The notes under the pieces: generated by a model
What the model was told of the DNA's origin: nothing
The model's input: the letters and a program-made list of their open reading frames with translations, nothing else
Database searches by the model: none
Origin: Lepraria neglecta
Lineage: Eukaryota; Ascomycota; Lecanoromycetes; Lecanorales; Stereocaulaceae
Length of the DNA: 64,000 bases
Reading direction: 5' to 3'
Assembly (NCBI GenBank): GCA_033220425.1
Contig: CM065648.1
Coordinates: forward strand, 1,984,001 to 2,048,000
Shown: positions 43,694 to 54,950 of the stretch, one piece after another
How the letters are laid out: every line of letters starts with the position of its first letter
Position numbering within the stretch: the stretch's first letter is position 1
Position numbers and translations under genes: made by a program

Positions 43694-46600
43694 TTAGCCC
43701 CAAGTACCACCTCCGCCTCCCCTCCCTTGCCTCTTCTGCGCCGATAATCGCCAGTCGTCCTCCCCAGCGAACCTATTATACAATGGTTGAATCTTCTCCG
43801 CTTTCTTGCGCTTCGATAATCGATCCGTAGCCGCCACCTTGAAGAACGTAGGGGCTGCTTCCACAAGCCATTTGGGCTCAATAGCAGTGGTCACATGCAT
43901 ATACTCCTTTGTTGTCAAAACTAGAGTATGGAAGATGACATGCTCCGCTGGCTTCCCGAACATAGCGGAACTAGGATGCATGTACACAGGCGTGCCCTCA
44001 ATGAGCGTCTTGTACCCTTCCTGGGGATCCTTTCTCGCGGCGTTGCGGAAGAAACCTGAGCATAAGGCTTGCCGTACTTTCATGGTGTTTCGCCCGCAAG
44101 ACACAATTTGATGCTTGTATCGTTCCATGATACTCACGAGTTGTTGTCTCACATCTTGTGCGCGTTTCATCGAACGATTTTGTATGTAGTTTTCGAAGCA
44201 CCACGGGTTAGAGTAGCCTGAGCTCTTCCACTGCTGATATACATTCAACAAGGTGAGGTGGTCGCCGTGCGGGTCATGAAATTTTGCTTTCTTCTGGTCG
44301 GCTTGCTGTTGCTTTTCTTTTGGGCGGTAGAAGACGGTCTGGACTGAGAGCATTGCTACAATGCTGAGAATCTCGTCACTACATCCACGATCTACCGAAA
44401 AGATCAATACCTTCGCGAGAGCTGGCTCCATAGGAAAGTCTGCCATCTTTCGACCAAGGCGTGTGAGAAGGCCTTCGTCATCAAGAGCGGAGAGAGCGTA
44501 GAGTTCTTCGAGAGCTGTTAGCATGGTGTTGGTGGGAGGAGGGTCCATGAAGTCGAAGTGGAGCAAGTCATTAATGCCCATCGCCTTGAGCATAAGGATA
44601 GTATTTGACAGATTCTGGCGTTGAATTTCGGGTATTGAGGTGGGCAGCATCTCTGATTGGAAGGCTGCCTCGGTGTAGAGCCTAAAACACTTCCCAGGGC
44701 CTGTTCGTCCAGCACGACCAGCTCGCTGTCGCGCCTGTGCCATACTGATCGGTGTAACGACGAGGGAGTCCATTCCAAGTTTGGGATCGTATGCATTTTG
44801 TTTGACGAAACCCGGGTCGATGACGTAGTAGATCCCGTCGATAGTAATTGATGTTTCAGCGATGTTGGTGGCAATGACCACTTTGCGGCTTCCAGGCGGT
44901 GCGGGTTCAAAGATTCTACTCTGCATCTCTGCAGGCAACGCTGAGTACACAGGCATGATTAATAGCTCGGGCACACTTGGGCCTAAAGCTTTCATTCTCT
45001 CGAACAGAATTTCGCAGCTTGTATCAATTTCTTCTCGGCCAGTCAAGAACAGCAGTATGTCGCCCGCTGGCTCCGACAGGTGTATCTGCATTACCGTGAC
45101 AAGTGCAGCATCCAGGTAATCCGACTCTGGCTCGGTTAGATAATTTACAGAGACAGGGAAAGTGCGGCCAGGTATCGTGAAGATTGGGCATTTGTTGAAG
45201 TATTCGGAGAACTTGTCCGCATCCAGGGTCGCTGAAGTGACGATGACCTTGAGATCCGGTCTTCTTTTCAGCGTCTTCTTCAATAGTCCAAACAGAACGT
45301 CTGTAGCTATAGTCCGCTCGTGTGCTTCGTCAAGCATGATCACAGAATATCTCTTCAAATTAGGATCAAGCAGCACCTCTCTCTGAAGCATGCCGTCTGT
45401 CATGTATTTTATCTTGGTCGCTGGACTCGTACAGTCCTCGAATCGAATGGTGTATCCGACCTCTTCACCTAGCTTGCATCCAACTTCCTCCGCTACGCGC
45501 TTCGCAACCGACATTGCCGCGACACGACGAGGTTGAGTGCATCCAATCATTCCGTGATTGGCAAATCCAGCCTCTGCCAAATACTGTGTTAGTTGTGTTG
45601 TTTTGCCTGAGCCAGTCTCACCGACAACAATCATGAGTTGATTTTCGTTAATAGCATCCAGAAGCTGCTTGCGGAACTTGAACATGGGCAAGCTTTCCCT
45701 CTGCTGCTTGATAGACATCGAGGTTCTCTTTCCAAGTGATTGGTCCTTGTTTTGGACAACGTGCTTCCACTCCGGTAATGCATCTGGAGCTTTATGGGCT
45801 TGCGGATTTCGCAGGTCACTCGCAAATTGACGTTGTTCGGGTGCCATCATCGGATCTTGCCATTGTGCATTCAGGTCCACTTGTGAAGCTTGCTCGGCGG
45901 CTTTATCCTGTGCTTCTTGCTGTCGCAAGTCCCGGCGCTCCTTGGCTAACGATGTCCCTGCCATAGCAGCACGATTGAGTGAACCATCTGGTGCCTTCAC
46001 AACTCGTATCGGAGACAGCTCCAACGATTGCTTCGTCTGCCCGGCAAGGAAAGGGGGCTCTTCTTCTCGAACTTCGATGTCCACGTCTTCCTCTTCTTCA
46101 AAGTCGCCTTCTCCGGCGAGCGTTGCATTATACTCCTCATCAATGTCGGGGTAGTCCAACGCTGAGATAGCACCCGATGCGATGAGCTGCTTAATCTCCC
46201 ATCTTTCAGGTGATGTCATCCTCTTTTTATGGCGCATGTGTTTACCATTCATGTCCCCTTCAATGACAGGTACATCGGATGTCAGATTCCCGTATTGACT
46301 GTTCCCGTTTGTCTCTGGGCCAAAGCCATCTAACCTCTCCATGTTGGCGCCAGATGCTAGTCTTTTCTGAGGTACTAGATCACGGCCTGTGACTTGATCT
46401 ACTTCCTTCATCGATAGTCCAATCTTCCCATCCTGCATACTAATCACCTTCACCTTGACGGGCTGGCCTTGAGAGACTAGATCTGCAGGGTCGTTGACCC
46501 GAGCACTTGCTTGCATAGCCGACACGTGCACCAAGCCGGAAGCCCTCCCTTTCACACCCTGAAGGGTGACAAAGGCCCCGAAGTGTTTCAGGCCAGTGAC

Positions 46601-47332
46601 AGTACCATCGTAAATCTTGAAAAGCTTTGGCGCATCATCAATTTCTGGGATTGGTGGCCGCTTAAAGTAGTCATCTTCATCGTCCCTGTGCCGTCTCTTG
46701 CTGCCTTCATGATCGTTCCTATGATCATCGCCATGCCTCCGCGATCTGCCATGTCGCTCTCGACTGTATGATCTTGATCGTGATCGATACCGACGATTCC
46801 TCCGTCTGCTGCGGTCATCAACATCATCCGGACTCAAACCCCTTTTCCTTCCGTTTGTGCCGTTCTTGGTCTCCTTGCCTTTCCCTGCAAGACCCTCAAG
46901 CATAGCGAAAGTATCGTCAAGGGCATCGAGCTGAGGTCCGTTCTTAGCTTCCAGTTTCGATGGCTCATCGTCCCACTGCTGTTCCTTGTCCGGCACTGCC
47001 AGACCCCTGAATATCCTGGTCTTCTTTTCCAAATCGTCTATACCCGCACCATTCTCAGCGCCCTTAATCGTCGAGGTTCCCCCATTTGCCTTGGCCTTGT
47101 GTTTTGGATGTAATGTCAGGATGAGTCGGTCCACACTTTCTATGAGACTCTGAGGGAAGTCTATTCCCATTGCCTCTATCTGAGCTTTGAACTCCGGAAG
47201 TGACTGACATTTTGAATGCTGTGCTATGACGAATTCTGCAATAACCTTGTCGTTAATGCCCAAGTGATTCTGAAGCTCCGACGTCACTTTCGAGACCAGC
47301 GACAGCAGCTCAAACTTGTCAAAGTCGGCCAT
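43694..47332 (-). CDS. PRP22: DEAH-box pre-mRNA splicing helicase Prp22/DHX8
   Basis: Releases spliced mRNA from the spliceosome. Intronless, 1212 residues from MADFDKFELLSLVSKV; an upstream in-frame ATG at 47410 is not family-like. An N-terminal helical domain and an RS/RE-rich segment (RRRNRRYRSRSRSYSR) come first. The S1 RNA-binding domain (GTVTGLKHFGAFVTLQGVKG) lies around residue 250. Helicase motifs follow in order: GETGSGKTTQ, TQPRRVAAMSVAKRVAEE, MLDEAHERT, VTSATLDADKFS, FLTGREEID, ATNIAETSITIDG and QARQRAGRAGRTGPGKCF. The C-terminal winged-helix, ratchet and OB-fold parts include GFFRNAARKDPQEGYKTL and VYMHPSSAMF. Length and order fit the family. SUV3 lies upstream on the same strand, 561 bases away. 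Confidence 0.96.
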   Translation of the reverse strand: MADFDKFELLSLVSKVTSELQNHLGINDKVIAEFVIAQHSKCQSLPEFKAQIEAMGIDFPQSLIESVDRLILTLHPKHKAKANGGTSTIKGAENGAGIDDLEKKTRIFRGLAVPDKEQQWDDEPSKLEAKNGPQLDALDDTFAMLEGLAGKGKETKNGTNGRKRGLSPDDVDDRSRRRNRRYRSRSRSYSRERHGRSRRHGDDHRNDHEGSKRRHRDDEDDYFKRPPIPEIDDAPKLFKIYDGTVTGLKHFGAFVTLQGVKGRASGLVHVSAMQASARVNDPADLVSQGQPVKVKVISMQDGKIGLSMKEVDQVTGRDLVPQKRLASGANMERLDGFGPETNGNSQYGNLTSDVPVIEGDMNGKHMRHKKRMTSPERWEIKQLIASGAISALDYPDIDEEYNATLAGEGDFEEEEDVDIEVREEEPPFLAGQTKQSLELSPIRVVKAPDGSLNRAAMAGTSLAKERRDLRQQEAQDKAAEQASQVDLNAQWQDPMMAPEQRQFASDLRNPQAHKAPDALPEWKHVVQNKDQSLGKRTSMSIKQQRESLPMFKFRKQLLDAINENQLMIVVGETGSGKTTQLTQYLAEAGFANHGMIGCTQPRRVAAMSVAKRVAEEVGCKLGEEVGYTIRFEDCTSPATKIKYMTDGMLQREVLLDPNLKRYSVIMLDEAHERTIATDVLFGLLKKTLKRRPDLKVIVTSATLDADKFSEYFNKCPIFTIPGRTFPVSVNYLTEPESDYLDAALVTVMQIHLSEPAGDILLFLTGREEIDTSCEILFERMKALGPSVPELLIMPVYSALPAEMQSRIFEPAPPGSRKVVIATNIAETSITIDGIYYVIDPGFVKQNAYDPKLGMDSLVVTPISMAQARQRAGRAGRTGPGKCFRLYTEAAFQSEMLPTSIPEIQRQNLSNTILMLKAMGINDLLHFDFMDPPPTNTMLTALEELYALSALDDEGLLTRLGRKMADFPMEPALAKVLIFSVDRGCSDEILSIVAMLSVQTVFYRPKEKQQQADQKKAKFHDPHGDHLTLLNVYQQWKSSGYSNPWCFENYIQNRSMKRAQDVRQQLVSIMERYKHQIVSCGRNTMKVRQALCSGFFRNAARKDPQEGYKTLIEGTPVYMHPSSAMFGKPAEHVIFHTLVLTTKEYMHVTTAIEPKWLVEAAPTFFKVAATDRLSKRKKAEKIQPLYNRFAGEDDWRLSAQKRQGRGGGGGTWG

Positions 47333-47893
47333 TATGAAGAAGAGGTAAGCGATGGACGCAGTGTTGGAACACGTGGGAGCTAGAAAATAAGTTATCGAAT
47401 AGTCAATCATATGCCATTTTTACCAATAAATTACACGGGCCGTATCGATTGCGCTTAATTAAACGCTAGCTCGGTAATTAGCCGCGCCTTAATATCTTGC
47501 AATTGCCTGCGTCGAATCTGCCTTTCCGTGAGACACAGTGTCTACTTAACGCATTCACTTCATAACTGCCTGTTACGCTTCTAAATTATTGTTGTTGATT
47601 GCCTGCTATGTACACTATCCGAAATTTATAAGTTAAGGCAAACATGGAGAGGTCCACAAAGCATCCACCTATCATTGTATGGCGCGCACTGAACACCTTT
47701 CCCTCCATCTACTCTCCCATGGACTGCGCTTGGAGAAATTGAACGTCGGCGCAATGCTGTGAGAGATCGCTATACACAGTCCGCTGTGCTCCATCAATGC
47801 CAAAGTCGACACAGCAATGCATATTATACATCATAATCCAAGTTTACCCCACGCGAGATGACGGGTCGGCAAGAAGAAGGTTCCGCAAAATTC
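47333..47893. other. Intergenic, SUV3 3' end / PRP22 promoter
   Basis: About 560 bases between two minus-strand genes. AT-rich close to PRP22, with no repeat or ORF of note. Confidence 0.5.
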
Positions 47894-50301
47894 TCATGGA
47901 GGACTGGCGCCAGAAGTAGCTTCAGCCAATTTATCAATGCCGTGCCGTTGCTCTGCGATAGGGGGGTCCGCTGACTGTGACTCCTGCCCTTCTGGCCCTT
48001 GGGCAGGCACGTCGTCCGGCACTAAAGGCGCATCTGGCATCTCAATCTGTGCTTGAGAGTCGTCAGGCTCCGCAACAGGCTCGTTGAGTTTGCTGATCTG
48101 ACGCAAAGCTTCCTCCCGCATCCTTCTGATTTTCTCTCTGATTGCCGGGCTTGAAGAATATTCGGCAAGCATCTTATCAATCTTTTCTTCCACCAATCTC
48201 TTGACATAGAATGCCATTGCTTGATTAATAAAGACTCCCGCAAATCTATAACTCAGCCAGAGGTAAAGAACAAGGGCCTTATGTAGATTTTCCAAGCTGC
48301 TCATGTAGCCTCTTTCAAGCTTCATCTCTTCATCTAGGATCTCCAATGGTATTTCAGGAATATCGAGGAGCGCTCCACTAGTATTTTCTCCCACGCATCT
48401 AGCATACGCTTGTAGGATGGGAGCCATGACTTGCTCCCTGACTGAGCATGGCGATGCACAGAAAATTATGCGATCATGAATGGTTAATCGGACAGGTTGT
48501 ATAACATCTGCGATGCCAATTTGATCCTTGAGAGTGCACAGATGATAACGAGGGTGCTTGAGTGAGAGCTCGTGAAGACGTAGCAGGATGTAACTGAAAC
48601 TCGTTGATGGTGGGAAATAGGTTGCAAATTTCATCAGAATTGTTGTGGGAGGCAGGATGCCAGCGCTCATTATGGGATCCAACTCCGTCTGCATAGCTCT
48701 CTGGACGATGGGAAGATCCGCTGCTTCAAGAGTAGTGACCAATCCCACATTCGGGGATGGTAGTTGCATCAGCGGCTTCCTTGAGTATGCTGTAGCTTTA
48801 TCTAGGCTACCATCAGGACCCTCAGCTTGAGCTGCGGTGCGGTATCGGCCAGCACGTCCAGCTATTTGCTTGAGATGAGCAGGCTCAATGAGCTCGATTC
48901 GGAAGCCATTGTACTTTTGGACCGTTTCAAAAATGATGCGTTTGATAGCTCTGCAGATGGCATTAGTATCTATTCAATGCAGAGAAACAATTGATCTCAC
49001 AGATTCAAGCCCATGCCAATTGCGTCACTAGCCACAAGGAAATCATAGTCGTTGTCGGGGTCGTTGAATAGCTTCGCTTGCTGTGCTCGTATTTCTGGAG
49101 GCAAGCTACCATACACAATGGCCACTCGCTTTCGCGTAAGCCTTTCTATATCGGCCTTCATAGCACGAATGCCCAAGCGGGAGAATACTACAACGCAGTC
49201 GCCCTTCCTGAGATTTCTCAGATCACCATGTAAGCTTGTCGACATTGTCTTCAGTGGGCTCAGTCGTTTATAAGTGTTAATTTCAAGCTCATCTCCCATC
49301 GATGCGGCAAGCTCTCGAATTAAAGGAACACTTCGTTCTTCACCACAGAGATGGATCTCCTTCGCTTTTAAGCCAAGAAAGGCTTGCGTCCACGCCCAGC
49401 CGCGCTCTTTATGACCTATCATCTGGATCTCATCGATGACGGCAACATCGACATCAACATTCAGCGGCACCATCTCAACGGTACAGCTTCTCATCTCCGC
49501 ATTCTCTTGTACAGCCTTCTCATCGCCAGTGACAAGGTCACATATCTTGCCTTTCGCGTTTAATCTTGTGTACACTTCGTGTGCTAACAGTCGTAGCGGC
49601 CCTGCGTAGATACCGGTTTTTGCTTGCTCGAGTCGCTTTAGAGCGTGATAGGTCTTGCCTGAATTCGTTGGTCCCACGTGCATGATGATCTTTCGTTGAA
49701 CTGCTCTCGTAGCTGGATACCATTCCACCGGATAACGTAAATCAGCAAGTCTCTCCTGATCTTGCACATCGATTTTCGAGAACTTGCGGGCTGCAAGGAG
49801 CCCATGGTACGCATATCCCAGCTGGAGATCCACTCCCGAGTCTCCATTGAAATTGTATGCTGTTCGTAGAGACTTTAATAGAGACAGAGGTCGCGTCTGT
49901 TCTGACGGCTGCCATTGCGATTGTTTTGAGTGTGTAGAGTTTTGGTTCTCGAGCGCTATTTGAATCGACTTGTTCGGGAGGATCGCCGTCAAATTCCTTG
50001 CAAAGGTGGCATATCCAGGATTCGCGGTGTTCTTCTCCAGAGTCTGAAGTCGCGCAATGAGCCATGGTATGAAGTTCTGCGACTTGAGGAAGCTGGCTCT
50101 TGCGGCAGGGTCATTCGTTCTTGGATCTGGACTTTGAAGTGATCCTAACCGGCTACCTCGGCGGATCGTGGGCGCTCTTCCAATTGTCCATCTATTGTCC
50201 CTCGCGTGGTCGGACCTGCACCTAGCACTTATGGTTGGCCATCGTAAAAGTTTCGACGTGGCGAGCAGACGTGAAGTCAAGGCTCGATCAGCAGGAAGCA
50301 T
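47894..50301 (-). CDS. SUV3: Mitochondrial RNA helicase Suv3 (mitochondrial degradosome)
   Basis: Exons 49001-50301 and 47894-48950 join in phase through intron gtgaga...ctgcag, restoring GMGLNLAIKRIIFETVQKYN. 785 residues. A basic presequence (MLPADRALTSRLLATSKLLR) targets mitochondria. Motifs: HVGPTNSGKTYHAL (Walker A), GIYAGPLRLLAHEVYTRLN, DLVTGDEKA, VAVIDEIQMIGHKERGWAWT (DEIQ box typical of Suv3), VVFSRLGIRAMKADIE and LKQIAGRAGRY. The C-terminal SUV3 domain includes TIHDRIIFCASPCSVR, and the tail is acidic and Pro-rich. With the exonuclease Dss1 it degrades mitochondrial RNA. It is divergent from SEC1. Confidence 0.95.
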
Positions 50302-50440
50302 TCCCCAGCAGGGGACAATTCGAAGTCAAAGTTGATTGGTGAACTTGGGTTGAGAGGCATCAGGTCATCCTAGCATTGCGTGTGTGAAAGGGGAAGAATT
50401 GCAGGACCATGAAAGCGGTCAACTTGAAGCTGCGAATTTA

Positions 50441-50727
50441 CTAGAAGGGTTCACCCTCCAACCGTCCAAAACCCCCCAACCGGCCAGCCTTGTAGGGCTA
50501 CCGCCCGGAATTATCGTTATTTCTGCTCCGGGGTACAACGCTAGGGCAGGCAGCGAAAATTTGCAGAGCTTTACAATTCACCAACCACCCAAATTTCGAT
50601 AAAAAAATGTACCAACGTTTTAGAGACGTACAAAATTCACAATTCTGTACGCAAAAATATAGTGTCAAACTTCGTATCTGTGGAGTTAGAGCAAGGTGAA
50701 CGGTTGGGGGGTGAACCCTTCTGCTAG
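50441..50727. mobile_element. MITE with long terminal inverted repeats and TA target duplication
   Basis: Left end ctagaagggttcaccctcca with accgt following (50441-50465). The right end read backwards is ctagcagaagggttcacccc with ccaaccgttcacc following (50727 to about 50694). The arms match over about 25 bases apart from a three-base gap and one mismatch. TA flanks both sides (50439-50440 and 50728-50729), the signature of Tc1/mariner-type insertion. 287 bases, no coding frame; the interior is AT-rich with smaller inverted words. It is non-autonomous. Its age looks modest, because the arms are still nearly identical. Confidence 0.8.
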
Positions 50728-50740
50728 TAGTGGCGTTTTA

Positions 50741-50776
50741 TCCGCCTCCGCCTCTGCCTCCGCCTCCGCCTCCGCC
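50741..50776. repeat. Short cctccg hexamer repeat
   Basis: Six units of cctccg/cctctg in a row, just outside the MITE on the SEC1 side. CT-rich tracts are common in fungal promoters. Confidence 0.6.
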
Positions 50777-50982
50777 AAAAGCACCCCCCATCTCATCATT
50801 GTCGCCTGGCTGTTCTTTGAGAGCGTTTGTATGGAAAAGTTCGTACCTGCGGGATGTCATGCTACTCCAAGATGGCATGAAAAGATGAGCCCGCAACCTT
50901 GAGTCCCTTTTGTCTTGCGATTGAAAGGTCACCAACGCTGCCCGAGCTCCGCATTGCCGTGTGTTGCTGGGATACCGCGAAC

Positions 50983-53554
50983 ATGGGAACATCTGTAATT
51001 GCGGTGCAGCAGGAGAGTGAGCTAGCCTTTGTAACTGACTTCTTCCTATCATTAGCTGACCGTGACAGTAATACTCGAGACTATTCGCTCTACCGGTCAA
51101 GGAGAAGTAAGACTTCGATACCCACGACCTAAGCACATCTAGCTTACATACTCGATCTACAGTGGAAAGTGATGGTCCTGGATGCTGGGAGCAGGCGGCT
51201 CATGGATGGAGTCGTCAAGGAGGACGATATACTCAAGGAAAATGTTACGAGTAGGTCACGAAAAGAGCATAAATGGAGTCGAAAGAGACTGAGCAAGGGG
51301 CAGACATAGAGCAAATCGAAGAGAGAAGGCCGATGAATAAAGAGATGGATGCAGTCTATCTGCTTTCACCTATGCCGCACATCGTGGATTGCTTGATGGC
51401 AGATTTCGAGTGCCGTCGGTACCGCAGATCATACATAATATGGACATCATGTGAGGATCCATGGTCTCTGCCTCGTCCTTATCAGGGACTCTAGAGCTTC
51501 TGTTTTCTGATCGTGACTGCAATCTAGTACTCCCCTCGGATCAGCGTGCTCGTTTGGACCAGTCAGCCTTGGGCAGAGAGCAGATAGTCCAGCTCAGAGT
51601 GCTGAATGTTGACTTCTATCCTCGGGAATCTCGTCTTATAACTTTTCGGGATCCTTGGAGTTTTCCTACATTGTTCCATCCCGCCTGTAACCAGCTTGTC
51701 CGGAAGCACATGGACGAGCTTGCGCAGAAGGTATTGCTTTTGATAGGATATCCACATTCTTAGCCCTTGTGTTCAGAGCGCTGACATGTGTCTCTCCAGA
51801 TAGTGTCTATCTGTGTGTCACTCGGAGAGTACCCTACTATCCGATACCATAGTCCACGAAACGCTTCACATGAGGCTAGCGTTCTCTGCTCGCATCTCGC
51901 TCGCTTCGCCCAGCTCGAATTGGATCAATATGCCAAATTCCACGAGGACTTCCCGCCCCCTTCACCTCGTCCTCGCGGTGCTTTAATTATTACTGATAGA
52001 TCCATGGATCTATTTGCTCCACTGGTCCACGAATTTACGTATCAGGCCATGGTGCACGACCTCTTACCTTTAAAAGAAGGCGACAAAGTCTACTATAAGA
52101 CCGCCCTGAACCAAAACGAAGGGAGCGGAAATCCTAAAGATGTTGAGATCAGTGAAAAGGACAACCTATGGGTCAAGAATCGCCATCTACACATGAAGGA
52201 TCTTCTGGAAAAGCTGGCTTCTGAATTCAAGGCTTTCAAGGCTAAGAACCCGCAGTTTGCAGAAAGGTTTGTTATGCGACCTACGATACAAGCCTATCAC
52301 TAACAAACACAATCCTCTCAGTGATAATCCTAGCAGCTTGAACAACATCAAAGACATGCTTGCAGGACTACCCCAATTTCAGGAGGGCAAAGAAGCTTTC
52401 TCCTTGCATCTCAACATGGCATCAGATGCCATGGATATTTTCCAGAAGCGTCGACTAGTAGATATTGCTTCAGTAGAGCAGGTCTGTGAAGGCACTCCTG
52501 TTTTTGCCTCAGACTCCGCTGACTAGTCCAGTCTCTTGCAACAGGCTTAGATGAGGACTACAAGAAGCCTAAGAATGTAGCGGATCAAGTAATAAGGCTG
52601 CTCGATGATAACGACATCACCTTCCCCGATCGTCTCCGGCTTATCATACAATACTTACTCTACCGAGATGGGCTTTTACCATCTGATACACAGAAACTTC
52701 TTGCTCACGCCCAGCTACCTGCGCAGGACGGTGAAGTAATCCATAACCTTGATCTGCTCGGTGCACACGTTTCAAGATCGTTGAAGGATACGCGGCCACT
52801 GGCTCAACCTCCCTTCGGCAGAAAACAAGCACCACAAAATCCAAATGAAGAAGAATCGGGACTTTCGAGGTTTGATCCTGCTCTCAAGCCAATGCTTGAA
52901 GAACACATTCGGGGAACGCTCGACCAAAGCAACTTCCCTTTCACAAAGCCACATCTCGATGCAGCTGAAGGACTTTTGGGCCCTGACAGTGTCTCTCAGG
53001 CATCGTTACGAAGCACTGCCAAACCAACCTGGGCAAGGACTCGGCCATCGGCTATGGAGCCTAGGCAGCGCATAATTGTTTTCATGGCGGGCGGAGCCAC
53101 CTATTCTGAGTCTCGCGCTTGCTACGAAATATCTCAGGCGTTCAACAAAGATGTGTTCTTGGCGACCTCCCACATGTTAACCCCAAGTCTGTATCTCCGC
53201 CAGGTTGGAGACTTGAGCGTTGACAGGCGGCGGCTTGACCTCCCAGCAGAAAGACCGAAACCCCAAGCACCGGCGCATCTTTTCGAGAGAGAACCCCAAG
53301 CAGCGCCACGCCCCTACCAAGAGCCAACCCCCAGGAACGCCGCTCCGCAACAACCTCCAGTGGCCAGCATAGGTGCTATGAATCTCAACTCTCATAATGG
53401 TAACGCAAATGCCTCAAACGGAGCTGTCAAACCACAGAACCCGCCACCTTCTTCCTCAACACCGCTTCAGCCTTCTGGTAAGCTCAGCAAGAAGGATAAA
53501 GAGAAGGACTCGGAGAAGAAGAAAAAGCATCACTTTTTCAGTTCGAAGAAGTAA
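50983..53554 (+). CDS. SEC1: Sec1/Munc18 protein for exocytic SNAREs
   Basis: Eight exons join in phase: 50983-51016, 51069-51106, 51163-51250, 51304-51450, 51528-51730, 51800-52266, 52322-52481 and 52532-53554 (719 residues). The start reads MGTSVIAVQQEIILETIRST. Family blocks follow: WKVMVLDAGSRRLMDGVVKE, MDAVYLLSPMPHIVDCLMAD, RRYRRSYIIWTS, LNVDFYPRESRLITFRDPWS, ALIITDRSMDLFAPLVHEFT, NNIKDMLAGLPQFQEGKEAF, TGLDEDYKKPKNVADQVIRL and RIIVFMAGGATYSESRACYE. The last ~140 residues are a disordered Pro/Ala-rich tail ending in a Lys-rich cluster (KKKKHHFFSSKK). Sec1 binds the assembled plasma-membrane SNARE complex, so it acts in hyphal tip secretion. Intron density at the 5' end is high for this window. 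Confidence 0.94.
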
Positions 53555-54101
53555 CTTCATAGAACTCTTTGCATTGATCTTGCGTATGTTAGCGAATTAC
53601 GGATGCATGTATTAAGGGCATTTGATTACGAATTCGGCATTCTGCGTTTTTGGGGTTTGATCATCATGAGATACCAATTGGCATGAGCCGGACGGACCGC
53701 TTACATTTTTGGCATTGAATGAGCCTTCGGATTTTGAGACTTCTGACTTGGCTTGTGACCTGAGCATTATAAGAGGCATAGACGTGGCTTGCAATGGGAT
53801 CCTTTTTCTGGAGAGCATCCATGACAATCCGATGATATTACCCACTTCTCCGCTAAGCTGCTAAGATTCACAGCAGTCATGGCGGTCCCCAAATATAACA
53901 AGTATAGAAGAAGTACAATGAGATGAGGGCTTCTGGTTTGCTAAACACTCCAGCTGGGTTGCTATTCTTCTGCACCGTCAAATAGCTTAGCCTGAATCAG
54001 GTGTTTCTGCAACAAGCAGCCCAGGCCCGCCATCGGAATGTCACACTATGTGACAGCTTGCTTGCGTTTTATGTTAAAGATTCAACAGGCCCCTCAGCCT
54101 C
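53555..54101. other. Convergent intergenic region
   Basis: About 550 bases between the 3' ends of SEC1 and the G-patch gene. No feature of note. Confidence 0.5.
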
Positions 54102-54824
54102 TCATCCACCCCCAAGATACCTCTCCACATCATCATTCCCATAAAACATCTGCTGCAATTTCTCCCCCTTCTTCCGGTCCTCCAAATCTTTCTTCCGTAC
54201 CTTCTTCGCGTCCAACAGCTCAACCTTCTTCTCCGGCCCCTTCTTTGTCTCCCTCAACTCAACACCCAAGCCCACGGTATCATTCTTCACTTTCGCCTTG
54301 ATAGGCACTCTTATACCATCCCCCGTAGCTCCTAAACCAAGCCCACTGTCAGGGTCCCAACCGTAGGAGGAGAGGTATTTCAATCCTTGCCGGTCGCGGT
54401 CCAGATGTGATGGTGGACGAGAGTGCTGAAGGCAGACTTGATGTGCTATGGAAGCTTCGTGGGGTTTAGAGGAGGTGGTTGACGTATCGTCTGAGGCTTT
54501 TATAGGCAGCCTGCAGATTTCGCAGACTGCGCCTTTGGGTTCTAGCTGATGTTGTGGAAGGCTTTCCGACGCATTAGACGCTTTGGTATTAGACGTGTTG
54601 AGTTCGCTTGAAGACGCACCGTTCTTGAGGACTATGGAGAGGTACTTGTCTCCGGTAAAAGTAGGCGGATTGGGCTGTCTTGTACTTTCGGTGGAAGCTG
54701 CTCCTGCGGGGACAAAGTCTATGCGCTTCCTTTTGATGCCAGCACCAAAAATCCTCTGTACCTCAAGAGGTGTCGAGTCCTCATCGTCGGACATGATGAC
54801 GCTGGACTGGCGAGAAGTGGGCAA
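54102..54824 (-). CDS. G-patch domain protein, GPANK1-like
   Basis: Intronless, 240 residues from 54824; a second in-frame start (MSDDEDSTPLEVQRIF, 54794) may be the true one. A Cys/His cluster, CEICRLPI ... AHQVCLQH (residues ~120-160), may bind zinc. It leads to a conserved SRPPSHLDRDRQGLKYLSSY and the G-patch, YGWDPDSGLGLGATGDGIRV with PIKAKVKNDTVGLGV. The C-terminus is Lys/Glu-rich and ends QQMFYGNDDVERYLGGG. The order resembles the GPANK1-like G-patch proteins of fungi, without ankyrin repeats. G-patches usually activate DEAH helicases; which one is unknown. It is divergent from the SDR gene with only ~126-156 bases between starts. Confidence 0.85.
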   Translation of the reverse strand: MPTSRQSSVIMSDDEDSTPLEVQRIFGAGIKRKRIDFVPAGAASTESTRQPNPPTFTGDKYLSIVLKNGASSSELNTSNTKASNASESLPQHQLEPKGAVCEICRLPIKASDDTSTTSSKPHEASIAHQVCLQHSRPPSHLDRDRQGLKYLSSYGWDPDSGLGLGATGDGIRVPIKAKVKNDTVGLGVELRETKKGPEKKVELLDAKKVRKKDLEDRKKGEKLQQMFYGNDDVERYLGGG

Positions 54825-54950
54825 AGTTGGGAGAGTCGGAGAAAGAAAGCACGCCTACGCCGAGCAGAGCTAGCAAAAATACCGTATTATTACCGGACAT
54901 AACCCGCTTCAGCAAGTTGCAGCTTCACACGACAGCATCTGGCTGTCGAG

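Larger units (their letters stand above)
50302..50982. promoter_or_regulatory. Divergent promoter SUV3 / SEC1, interrupted by a MITE
   Basis: 680 bases separate the start codons. The MITE at 50441-50727 fills almost half. A cctccg/cctctg repeat (50741-50776) follows on the SEC1 side. Confidence 0.5.

Noticed and set aside
47333-47410. Upstream ATG adding 26 residues to PRP22
   Set aside because: The added sequence is hydrophobic and unlike the family; MADFDKFELLSLVSKV is the usual start.
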